This document shows positions 45,801 through 55,436 of a stretch of DNA of 64,000 nt, in pieces. This DNA is from Owenia fusiformis (taxonomy: Eukaryota > Annelida > Polychaeta > Sabellida > Oweniidae). Location of the stretch: NCBI GenBank assembly GCA_903813345.2, contig CAIIXF020000008.1:26954822-27018821 (forward strand). The letters run 5' to 3'. A program made the translations under genes and the position numbers. Each line of letters begins with the position of its first letter. The stretch's first letter is position 1. The notes below the pieces were generated by a model. It searched no databases and was not told the DNA's origin. It saw nothing but the letters and a program-made list of their open reading frames with translations.

Positions 45801-48331
45801 GAGAGAATGGAGGAGAGGTACAGGCTTGATGACTAGAATAATGCTCAGTTGGAAAGCAATTTGTATCCATGAAAGATTGGTCTGAATTGACAACATTTTA
45901 TATGTATGTTTACAAGTATAGATTCAGATTACTTGAAGAATCAAATATGTTATGTTCTAAAATTATTTCTTAACTTGATTTTGTTCTTTGCTCACCAAAC
46001 TATTAGTTTTCCAAAAATCTCAATAGTAAAAACAAACCTTTATAGCTTTGGTAGCTTCTTGCTCTAGTCTCAACTTGGCTTCCAGATCAATATATTTTTC
46101 TTTGAGGCCATCCAATGCCTGGCTGTGTAGACCAGAGGAATCTGAGTGGTCTTGTAATATTCTAAAGTAAACAAAATATGATACTAAAACTTGTGAAAAC
46201 ATGATTAGATGCATACAATATGCATGATAGATTGAATATCAAGTGGTATTATGAATTATATATAAATTTCATCTTGGAGATTTTTTGAAATATTTTTTAT
46301 GTTAATGTTTACAAATTGTAATTTTTTAAATGCTAATGTTTACAATTTGTAATTTTTCATATGTTAATATATACAATTAGACCCCCTTAATTCCTGGCCA
46401 TCTATTGAAATGCAATTTTCCTTTTAGTATCTTACCTCTCTCGTTCATTTTCAAGGCCTTTCATGAGATTTGTTTTTCCTTTTAGCTCTTTATCAGCCTC
46501 CTCGTAGCGCACCCTAAGTACAGCCAGTTGTGAGTCCTTGGCCCCTAGACTCTCTGTAAGGTCACTCTCCCGGGACTGCAGTTCACGGATGATCTGATCA
46601 CTCCTTGATAATTGTTGGTTCAGCATTTCTGTTTTTCTTTTATGCTTTTCCACTTCTTTATATGTTTGGGGGAATAAGAATAAATCATTAGCTTTATGTC
46701 AAATTTGTATCCATACCATTTGATGATATGATTGATAAGTAAATTTCATGTTATTTCAGAAACCTTTTTAGCAAAAAGCGCAAGAGTGGTGAGGTTTCCA
46801 GGTTAGTACCAAATAATTGCGACAATGGGTTTCTGGGTATGACTTCCAAACTAGCGCTGTCAATGAATAATAAGTGATATTACACTGCTCCAAATAGTAC
46901 ACAAAATAAAATATCAAAATAACATGCATTCTTAATAAATGTGCTAAGAGATTATTTTGATAGAAAAAAGTAAAGAAAATAAGCTCAGTCAGTCTAAGAC
47001 ACATAATCAAAAACATATTCACAACTATTTACCTTTGTTTGTCATCTTGACTCTATCAATGACAGATGACATCTCCTGGTTCAATGATGCAACTTCACTC
47101 TTCAAGAGCTTATTCTCCAGTTCAAGGGAGGACAATTGCTGCTGGGCCTGCAGACCCTCCTCTTGGGAACTGTGGTAGTCACTTGAAGAGTCATTCAAGT
47201 CTGGCGACAAGTCGTATACTTCATTTGTATGCATTGAATCAACATTTGGTTCTTCCTCTGAAATATGTGTCAAATGAGGATTTATCAAATTGATGTATGC
47301 ATTTAATTTCCAGATTATTGTAACCTCATGAAAATTAGATGCATGAGAAATGTATTTCTTACAACTTGCAACTCCTAGCAATACTTGAAAGTTCCAACTT
47401 CTGTTACTTCTAAAGCTGATAAATTTTTATGAATCAAATATTGGATTATTGGTGTTATTAGATATGAGTCACGCGTCTTGCTTCACCTGTATATTTTTGT
47501 TGTTTAACTTTTCCAAAACTCAAATGTGTGGAGAAGATAAATTCATAGACAAGATTTTTGTATTAATCTGTCACATGTGAAGTTCTATGACAACTCAAAT
47601 CTCCAGCTGTAAAAAGCCAAACTAAAACCACAACTAACACCAAACAAATGAAGGCAAAACATAACAGAAAATTTTGTCTGTATATAATTTACACAAAATT
47701 GAAAAAACAATGAAATATGTAAAGTGGAACACCTCTAGCAGTGGATCACCTCTGAGAGTTGAAGGTGTTCCATAAAGACAGATTTTAATGTATTTGTACC
47801 TGGTGAGTCTGTGTTAGCATTTGCAGTCATTCCTGCAGATTTGCCACTCTTAGTTGATGTGGTTGACGATGTACTGGACTGCCTAGAATGTTTGCCAGTG
47901 ATCATACTGGTAGGTTTAATTGAATTAACTCTGTCCTTCTTCTTCCCATTTCCACCATCAGTAGTGTCTTTACTATTCAAGAACTCGAATAGCTCATCAT
48001 CATTATCCTTTTTCTTTACAGAAGTAGATGAAGTTGATTTTGTAGTCGAAACATTGTTCCATGTTGTAGAAGTCTGTGGCTTATTTGATGAAGCTGTTTT
48101 GTTCAACTGGGATAAATATTTCTGTTCTTTGTTCAGATTGCTTAGATTTGATGGCACACTAGCTGAGCTGGTTATAGAGCTAGATGATTGGAAACTCTCT
48201 GACGAAAATCTTGATTCAGAGAGAGTATTTTGTCCATTTACTTCTGAATGGTTCAAAGCAGTTGCAGCTGACTGGTCAACTTTATTTAATAGTTCTTCTG
48301 CCTTTCCAGCTATACCTGTCAGCCAAGACAT
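39811..48331 (-). CDS. GOLGA5: Golgin-84 (golgin subfamily A member 5), 13 exons
   Basis: Tail-anchored coiled-coil tether of cis-Golgi and intra-Golgi vesicles. Exons in coding order: 47800-48331, 47033-47257, 46436-46655, 46038-46161, 45468-45564, 44921-45027, 44470-44637, 44074-44202, 43601-43699, 42721-42870, 42178-42253, 40380-40540, 39811-39921. All are GT-AG and in phase, giving 732 aa against about 731 in human. The N-terminus MSWLTGIAGKAEELLNKVD matches the conserved golgin-84 start. A Ser/Thr-rich linker with DDELFEFLNS (about 113-122) leads into the coiled coil from ~225 (SLELENKLLKSEVASLNQEM) through KDSQLAVLRVR and LTESLIQKQTMLEALSTEKN to ~640. The C-terminus has RLGIFLRRYPIARVF and one membrane segment (about 688-710) before a short luminal tail. 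It is head-to-head with a probable DPH6. The intron after exon 10 carries a minisatellite of donor-like units. Confidence 0.96.
39943..40073 (-). repeat. TATGTCACC-family repeat, copy 5
   Basis: AACAAGGTACTAACATGCAA, CACCTGCCATTTGTTACAG, then AAAGGTTAGAGACTTTAACA and ATGCCACCACTTGGGATG in inverse orientation. Located in the last golgin-84 intron, 22 bp from the last exon. Confidence 0.7.
40198..40364. mobile_element. MITE of the TAGTAAAACCTG family
   Basis: TAGTAAAACCTGTATCTGAA opens it and AGGTAACACTGTA closes it; GAATACCTCTC and GAACACCTC units lie inside. Related copies are at 60934-61101 and 61751-61909, and the ends resemble the pogo-like element at 16052. It lies immediately next to a golgin-84 donor site. 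Confidence 0.55.
41030..41243. repeat. 39-bp minisatellite, ~5.5 units
   Basis: Units of GATTCATTGGTGTTTGTTAT plus TCATTCATTGAATGTAACT. Because 39 is a multiple of three, the plus strand stays open and reads a 13-residue repeat (DSLVFVIHSLNVT), but there is no sign that it is expressed. In a golgin-84 intron. Confidence 0.9.
41323..41488 (-). repeat. TATGTCACC-family repeat, copy 6 (most complete)
   Basis: AACAAGGCATTAACATGCAA, CTACCTGCCATTTGTTACAG, a series of CACCAACTGCTGAACACC units, AAAAAAGTTGGAGACGATAA, and the closing hairpin TATGTCACCACTTCTGGTGG continuing TGACATA. This is the best reference copy of the family in the window, in inverse orientation within a golgin-84 intron. Confidence 0.85.
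42490..42720. repeat. 21-bp minisatellite made of donor-site copies
   Basis: On the minus strand about 11 units of GGGAGGTAAGGCCTTGTGTG follow golgin-84 exon 10 without a gap. The genuine junction is ATGGAG/GTAAGGCC, and each unit repeats GAG/GTAAGG or a close variant (GTGAGG, GTAAAG, GTAGGC). The array thus appears to have grown from the splice donor itself. See the findings. Confidence 0.9.
42912..43011 (-). pseudogene. Partial duplicate of golgin-84 exon 10
   Basis: 42812-42911 is repeated head to tail with a period of exactly 100 bp. The copy contains the acceptor and the first ~59 bases of the exon (LTTKSMSSTSQTELEGRLH) but no donor. Splicing into it and reading on would pass through intron sequence and soon reach a stop, so it is a decoy exon, not an alternative one. 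Confidence 0.9.
45205..45313 (-). repeat. TATGTCACC-family repeat, copy 7
   Basis: AACAAGGCATTAACATGCAA, ACCACCTGCCATTTGTTACA, AAAAGGTAGGAGACTATAAC, then ATGTCACCACTTGTGGTGG. It is shorter in the middle than copy 6. In a golgin-84 intron. Confidence 0.75.
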
Positions 48332-48357
48332 CCTGTTGTCGGCAAAATTTGCCAACC
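48332..48357 (-). other. Golgin-84 5' UTR part of first coding exon
   Basis: An acceptor CTTTTTTCAG lies at 48358-48367 on the minus strand, leaving 26 bases of 5' UTR before the ATG. A non-coding first exon is therefore expected upstream. A consensus donor GTAAGT at 49400-49405 suggests that it ends at 49406, close to the shared promoter. The intron between holds nothing recognised. Confidence 0.6.
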
Positions 48358-49405
48358 TGAAAAAAGCAAAAGTTGATTTTTGACATATCTGATACAATGG
48401 AATTAACTCAAAGTGGCTACATTAAAGGTTGTATACCTCAATTCAATTACAATAAAATTCCTGTATTTGGGCTTATTTCTTGAAATTTCATATATTATTA
48501 TTATCATACATTTGTGTTGATATGCGGATTCAATTGTAATGTGATGGAACGCTTATTTTACCCAAGTTCATTTTGTATTATAAATGTGAAATAATTTGGG
48601 AAATCCACAAACAGTTTCGGGGTTTCTCCAAATCTATCGTTGTTGGGGAAATGACGTCACATTACATTGGTTCTTCACAATACGAGCTTGAGTATTGCGT
48701 CATCTATGTCTATGTCAATAATCTGCAAAAGGCTAATAAGCCCATATAAAGCAGATATATAATTTAACAGTGATAGAATTTGAATAGAATATAATTTTAA
48801 ACTTTAACATTTAAAAATAGATCTATGGTTTACAATTCATTTTAAAATTGAAAGGAACCTTCCTGGTTGGCCCCTGTACCCCCAAGGAAGTCCCTTTATG
48901 TTGAAATACCCTGGGGCGACTGTCAGGCTATCACGTTGACATCTCCCCGTCATCAATATGCGTAGGATGGTATGGAGACATTATTGTGACATTTGTTTTG
49001 GGGAATTCCTAACAACGGCCAAATACTTTCACTTTCATTGTTAGAGCACTTGCACGCTTGAGATGCGAAAGCGTATTTATTGCATTTGATCAGATGGACT
49101 ATTGGAGTTCTGACTTACATTAGGGTTCCCTTCTAAATCAGATATATCAATAAAGAGACTACGGGTGCACCTACTTTATCACATGCACTCACCATAACCG
49201 ATCAACCAGTCTGTGAAATTATGATGAAAAACATTTTGAAAAATACATTTTTCTGAAAAAATATTAAAAATAGCCACTATTTTACCTCCAAAATTGGCAA
49301 AGAGGACGTGTGCAAATACACCTTGATTGTCATTTAAAACACGAAAAACTTATACTGCATTCCATATATTAGCAATTTACAGTGTAAAAGTCGATTGATA
49401 CTTAC

Positions 49406-49609
49406 TAATACACGACTTTCTTTCAGAAAAAAATCAAAACAAATTTTTTAATGGCGACGTGGAATCGTTGTATGCGCATGCGTCGAACAGACACTTTCAG
49501 CACTTCCGGTTAAAAAAGCAGAAGCCAAAATCATCGCTGTTCTCCTAATATTGACAGTTTATCGTAGAATTCTACGTATTTGTGTCTATTCTCCCACATA
49601 AATTGAAGC
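49406..49609. promoter_or_regulatory. Bidirectional promoter, golgin-84 / DPH6
   Basis: About 200 bp separate the probable golgin-84 first-exon donor (49406) and the DPH6 ATG (49610). In it lie AATGGCGAC (49450-49458, YY1 type), TGCGCATGCG (49473-49482, NRF1 palindrome) and CACTTCCGGT (49501-49510, ETS/GABP). No TATA box is seen. This combination is characteristic of TATA-less housekeeping bidirectional promoters in animals. Site calls are consensus matches by eye. Confidence 0.65.
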
Positions 49610-49632
49610 ATGAAGGTTGTTGCGTTAATAAG
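49610..49632 (+). CDS. DPH6: Diphthine-ammonia ligase, first coding exon only (partial)
   Basis: ATG plus seven codons, MKVVALI followed by AG, then a consensus donor GTAAGA. DPH6 proteins begin MRVAALISGGKDSCYNM, where SGGKDS is the ATP-binding loop, so MKVVALI/S with a split Ser codon fits both sequence and phase. The enzyme amidates diphthine on eEF2 as the last diphthamide step, in the cytosol. No exon starting GGKDS was found up to 64000, so the first intron would exceed 14 kb. Because the evidence is seven residues plus a head-to-head promoter, another gene with a similar start cannot be excluded. Confidence 0.6.
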
Positions 49633-49839
49633 GTAAGATTTTTCTTAATATCTGTGAAATCGAGAGCATGTAATCCTGAGCAACAGATCATTCTGTGAAA
49701 CAACTTGCAACAGATGAAAAATAAAACCCTTCAAAGGAGCCACCGTCCATCCCAAAATCTTCTCGCAAATACCTAAAGTGGATTTCTTGTGCTTGCTCTT
49801 AGCATGGAAGCCCATGTTTTTCTACATGTAATTGTGTAT

Positions 49840-49908
49840 TGAAATCTTGGGGCAATCATCTCAGTCATTTCATTGTAGGGCAATCATTTTAGTCATCTCA
49901 TTCTATAG
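49840..49908. repeat. 28-bp minisatellite, detached first units
   Basis: Two to three units of GGGCAATCATTTTAGTCATC type, the same as the main array at 50735-51195. They appear to have been separated from it by an ~825-bp insertion. Confidence 0.8.
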
Positions 49909-50734
49909 TTCAACAAGTTAAACCCAATACCACGGCTTTCATTTATTAATCTGAATGTTCTTGTTGCCGTGATTGGGTTTAACTTCCGTGGTATGCTTTT
50001 ATTTGTTGCAAATTCTCACTATCAGTTATTAATTAAACGCGCATGAAATTACTTATTAATTGACAACAATATAAAAACACATAACATCAAGCGATTCAAC
50101 ACAATATTATTGTATTAAATGGTCATTTATACAAGTAAAATGAGGTTAAACTTACCAATCTCTAAAATGACATTCCGCATGTCCGTCATTGTGTCTGTTC
50201 GTCCCGGGTTAAAATTTAAACTATTGAAACGAAATTGTTGTCAAATAGATTGATAATTATCACGCGATTACTCGGGATATAAAGATCAATTTTGAGGATA
50301 ACAGGTATCTTTGATTGATTTATGTAGCGCTTGTATACACGCAAATTAGTTATTAATTGCAAACCTACTGTTCGTTGATGCAGTGTCGCAATGACGGTCA
50401 ATTCCTGAAACGATTTGCAATTTCGATGTTACCGGAACTGACCGACATTTTCGTAAAATTCCAAACCTGTCTCCAATATTTTCGTAATTATGCATCAATA
50501 GGGTCTAAGGGGGATACGGGATGGTGTGTATGTATTCATAAGGTATGTATGCATGCTTGAATCACATTCTTTATGTAATATTACCATGTTTTCAGTGTTA
50601 ATTAGTTCCGCTGGTCGAAACCTGCGGAACGCGCAACAAGGGCAAAATGATCATGGAGGTTAGACCTAGCCGGGGCCATAAGACATGTCAGATAAGAAAC
50701 GAGGCCCAGGCTAGGTCTAATGTTGTTGGACTAC
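49909..50734. mobile_element. Probable insertion splitting the minisatellite
   Basis: The left edge ATAGTTCAACAAGTTAAACC weakly mirrors the right edge (inverse GTAGTCCAACAACATTAGAC). Inside, ACCCAATACCACGG is inverted near 49965-49995, and TTAGACCTAGCC / GGCTAGGTCTAA form a stem at 50660-50720. The left edge resembles the element at 9777. No frame. Boundaries are inferred from the interrupted repeat. Confidence 0.45.
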
Positions 50735-51195
50735 TCATTCTAGGGCAATCATTTTAGTCATCTCATTCTAGGGCAATCATTTTAGTCATCTCATTCTAGG
50801 ACAACCATCTTTGTTATCTCTCATTCTAGGCCAATCATCTCAGTCATCTTATTCTACTAATTCTAGGGCAATCATTTTAGTCATCTCATTCTAGGGCAAT
50901 CATTTTAGTCATCTCATTCGAAGGCAGTCATCTCAGTCATTTCATTGTAGGGCAATCATCTCAGTCCTCTCATTCTAGGGCAATCATTTTAGTCATCTCA
51001 TTCTAGGGCAATCATTTTAGTCATCTCATTTTAGGGCAATCATTTTAGTCATCTCATGTGAGGGCAATTATTTTAGTCATCTCATTCTTGGGCAATTATC
51101 TCAGTCATCTTATTCTAGGGCAATCATCCTAGTTATCTCATTGTAGGGCAATCATCTCGTTTATTTCATTTGAGGGCAATCATCTCAATTTTATG
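50735..51195. repeat. 28-bp minisatellite, main array
   Basis: About 16 units of CATTCTAGGGCAATCATTTT plus AGTCATCT, drifting toward the right end. In the first intron of the probable DPH6. Confidence 0.9.
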
Positions 51196-52264
51196 GTTTT
51201 ACTGAATGAGATAAATCTGATATTTTTGCATAAAACTTTATGTCTCTAATCACAGACTTTTGTAATGTCAACCTCGAGGGCATAAAATATGTGACATTTC
51301 TTAGAATATTTTGTTCTACACATTCCTTGTTGTTGTTTGGAATCACATATTTGTTAGGATTAATGTCCATGTGGATGAGATGGGATACTTTATATTTTTG
51401 AAAACTTTAAAAAAAAACAATCAAAATGTAAAATACCAATTCTTTTCCTGGTGAATGGTTATATAATGTTTTAAGGAAAGCTGAGGCTGCTCTAACCACA
51501 CTCCTGGTGACATGAATTTTATGCCTGGGCTGTAGCTATTCCTTATTACTCAGTTATATTTGTGACCTGTCTGCATATTTTATAGCATTTAGGTATATAA
51601 AACGCCTCATGTTGCAATTTTGTGCCAGTTTTATTGGAATGCAAAACACAATGAGGTCACCGTGATCCGAGTAATAACTCGGGGAGAAGTAGAATTTGCT
51701 GAACACTTTGATATAGAACAGATCAATAGCTAGGCAAGACATTGCAATATTGCATGCAGTCTTATTAGTTTTTATTATAGAACATAAATATTGTCCCAAT
51801 AAGGTACTACTATGCTTAGCCTTGTCATTGCTTTCTTTGAAATTATATGTACCTTAGACAGTATAATCTGAGGGAGGGGGGGGGGGTACTGCTGTATTAT
51901 TGTATAGGTTGGAAGGGGGTTGGGTCTAATTTTGGTTCAACCTTGGCTTAGATTTATAGGGATGTTATTTATGTATATTGGTCATACTGAAGATGATAAC
52001 ATTTTTTGTGGATTGATTCTACTCTGTTATCTTGTAGATACGTAAAGATAAAACCCTTCTTGCGCCTGGGCAATAACTCATATATTTGTGAACTAATTTA
52101 CTTATTTACATGTTAAATTTCTCATGATATTGCAAGTTTTATTAGCCTGACTCCATTGGGCTTGATAAAATGGAAATTCACCATGTTTTCATTGACTTGA
52201 ACATCTTTCTATATGGGATTGTTTGTGGGTTGGTTAATTTTTTACAGATTTTATTATATCACTG

Positions 52265-52490
52265 TACATAAAGGCCTGTAGCTGGGATTCGCCAAAGGGA
52301 CGGGGTTAGTTTTTAAAAAATTCCATGGGATCATATTTTTTACAACTTTGGCCCAAAATGGCCAAAATCACTTGAAAAGAGCTCAGAATGGTGAAAAACT
52401 GCATGATTTTGAAAGAATTTTTGGCCAAGGTGGGGGGGGAGGCTGGTTTGCTCGAACACCCTGAACCCCCCTGGCTACAGGCCTGACATT
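52265..52490. mobile_element. MITE-like element, GGCCTGTAGC ends
   Basis: AGGCCTGTAGCTGGG at the left and CCCTGGCTACAGGCCTG at the right are inverted. A second copy ends CCTGGCTACAGGCCTG near 53495-53512, with a degraded start near 53345. Both are in the DPH6 intron. Confidence 0.65.
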
Positions 52491-53344
52491 TATGTTATTT
52501 AAGATTCTAAATGTTTATTTCTACTGTTTTGATAGGCTTTTGACCTTAAATATTATTGATTTGAAAAGTTTTGCAGGTTGCTTTTTTCATAGTCTTTTTG
52601 AACATCATTGTTTGTTTTGTGAATTGCAAACATTTCTATTATGTCAACCTCTTCAAAATTATTAAAACTTGGACAAAACAATTATAAAATGAAGAGAATC
52701 GTTTAATCTGTAAGGTGGGATACTGAGTTACTCCAAATATTTGACTCAAAATAACTTTAAGTGAAATCAGTGTTAAAAGTATTTTGAGTGTTTAGTTGGG
52801 TATTTAGACAAATCCTACATTTCTGTAAGGTCATATAATCGATTGGATTGATTTCATCTGCAGTGAAATTATTCAAATATATTCTATAAACAGAGCTCAC
52901 ATTTCTAGTAAAAGCCTCTCATTTGGGTTGTGTTATTAGTCATCATAGAAATATGACATTTGGAGATAAGCCATCAAAACAGAATAATTAGACTGAATAC
53001 ATTTGTGTATATCATGTCATCCAATTTATTCATAAAATAGAGAATGCTTTATAGAGCACTTATGTGTATAGAATTTTTATGTTAGAGAATATAGTATTTG
53101 CACTTAAAAATTAGTGAATTGATCGTGATTTTTTTTAATAAACTGAATATGTTTGTTTGATGAATACTTTTGATTGTTTGGTGAATAATTCTGATTGTTT
53201 TATGAGATGGTTGTTTGTGATGGCTCATGGATCAGTTATTTCCCCTTTGAGGGGTCTGGTAGCTTCGATTCTTCTTGTCATCCACTCCTGCATGTTTTTG
53301 ATTTATAACCTTCTAGCCTTTTGATCAGCCTTGTTATTGAAATG

Positions 53345-53515
53345 GCCCATAGCCAGGAGGGTTTCTGGGGATTTGAGCGCTGGCTGAAATTTTTTCCCAA
53401 TTGTACAGTTTTTCACCACTTTGAGAGTGTGGGCCAAAATGTCAAATACAAACTCTCCCTGGATTTTTTTTAAAACTGACCCCCTTGGAAAAACCTGGCT
53501 ACAGGCCTGTAACCC
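53345..53515. mobile_element. MITE-like element, second copy
   Basis: CATAGCCAGGAGGG at the left and CCTGGCTACAGGCCTGTA at the right; internal AAATTTTTTCCCAATTG and TTTTTCACCACTTTGAGAG blocks correspond to those of 52265-52490 in the inverse order. Confidence 0.5.
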
Positions 53516-55307
53516 CTGATAATGAATTACACTATCTTCAGAGTCTAACTTTTACAGCTTGGTAATGTTAATTCCAACACCTTTACCAAATCTAAAGTAG
53601 AATTCTAGGTGCAGCTGGCCATATCGATTCAGGTTGAATTATGGCCATGATAGAATCTATACATTTGGCGAGAGGAAATTGATACATGTGTTAGGGTGGT
53701 ATAGAGTAGATCTGTATATTCCAGGTTCACTTCACAGGATCCAAATTCATAAGCCAAAATCCTGAAAATGAAAATGTTTATGAATAAATTGGAATTATTA
53801 AGTATTTCAAAATTGCAAAATAGTTGTGGAAAAATTCAGGAATTCTTCAGAGCCAAAACGATGATTTGTCATTATAGAAAAAGTTTTTGAAAAGATGCTG
53901 AATCCAGCTAAGGCCGTAAGAAGTTCATTTAATATATGTTTTGTGTCTCTTATATGCAGAAGGAGCAATATAAAAAACAAGGACAAAATATCATAAAATA
54001 CCCATTACTTTGGTTTAAAGAGAAAACAAGATTTCTGGGAAAACTTCCAACATTTTGACACCACAAAGTTTCTCCAGAAAATATAATAAAAATGTCTGAT
54101 TGCCTGGACAGAAATACATGGCTTCAATATTCCTACTGAACCAATGGCTTAGCGTCATATATGAATAAAACGCCATGGCATGCTCTCAAGATAGAGAAAA
54201 ACAATTTTTTATATTGAATAGTATAGTTTCCATATAGCTTTTGAAATCTCGCTAAATCTCGTTTTTCGTGAGATTTTAAGAGACTTGCATATTAGACCTC
54301 TAATGACTTACATTACCTTCTTTTAAATGGTATATTTGAATTCAGTGGAATGTTTTCTCCTAAAATAGCTTTGATTTACACAGTTATGTAATTTGAATAA
54401 TTTTCTATGACAATTTAAAAAAAGTTGGGCCAAATGTCCATAGATGCAATGCTAAAATTCTTTAAAATCGTGGATTATTTGTATGTCAATCAACATTAGC
54501 ATGTTTAATCACAACATGTTCATAAACAGGGTCATCATGTGGTATATCATTCAAGTTTTATACAGATTCAACAAACACACTTTGATAAATCATGAAATTA
54601 AGCCACTTTTCCAAGATTTTAGCATGTAAGTGAATGGAGCTCTAGCCAGAGTTAAAAGCTGAATAAAAGATGGCAGCACGAGATTTCATTGATTTTCCTG
54701 CTATTTAGAAACTATCCTATTGCCCCACACTTTAAGAATATTAAATATTCTAAAAGATGGCCGATAATTATTAGTCGGAATTTCGTAATTTTAAAACACT
54801 CCAGAACGCTTCAAATGCAATCTCATTTTTACATTTTCTTGGGGGAGAGAACCCCCAAGCCCCCCTCAAAGCTACCTCCACTGTGAAACTTGTACATTTG
54901 GATAAAAAGATGAGATAAATCAATCAACCTTGCTTCAATTAGGAGCTTTGATTCCTTTTATTGCTCTAAAAATAAAAATTGAATAGTTAGGTCACATTGA
55001 CCACATATTTTAATTAGTTTTTTTAACTGAAAATAAATAATTTTGAGTATTTTTATAAAACTTATAATTCTGGTTTTGTGAAATAATTCAAGATAGCAGT
55101 CACATCAACTGTTGAATCAATTCTTCTTGTGTGTCTTTCTCTTGCAAATACAGTTAAATATTTGATTGACAGTTCTATTTTTGAACCTGCCATATTTGGG
55201 AATGAAATTGATGTCTGTGTTAAAATCCCAAGGTCAGGCTGATCTGGTCACTCTCAAAGACTATTTAGAAATTAGAATATTGGCTGAAATTGATAAATTC
55301 TAGCTTT
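53516..55307. other. DPH6 intron, nothing recognised
   Basis: AT-rich with no exon, RNA gene or clear repeat recognised. Confidence 0.4.
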
Positions 55308-55310
55308 ATT

Positions 55311-55436
55311 AGGAGGCCCTCCTGAAAGGGCCTCCTATAGCTTTTGTAGCTTTTCTTTATTTATTAGGAGGCCCCGACAGGGGGCCTCCTATTAATTTTA
55401 TAGATATTATTAGGAGGCCCCATCGGGGGGCCTCCT
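55311..55436. repeat. Three AGGAGGCCCC hairpins
   Basis: Perfect 10-bp arm hairpins at 55311-55336, 55366-55390 and 55412-55436 (AGGAGGCCCC / GGGGCCTCCT; the first has T for the last C). Loops are 5-6 nt. They stand at the head of the AGGTCA-rich array and would be very stable in single-stranded DNA. Confidence 0.92.

Noticed and set aside
47811-48383. Plus-strand 190-codon open frame
   Set aside because: It is the antisense shadow of the Ser/Thr-rich first coding exon of golgin-84.
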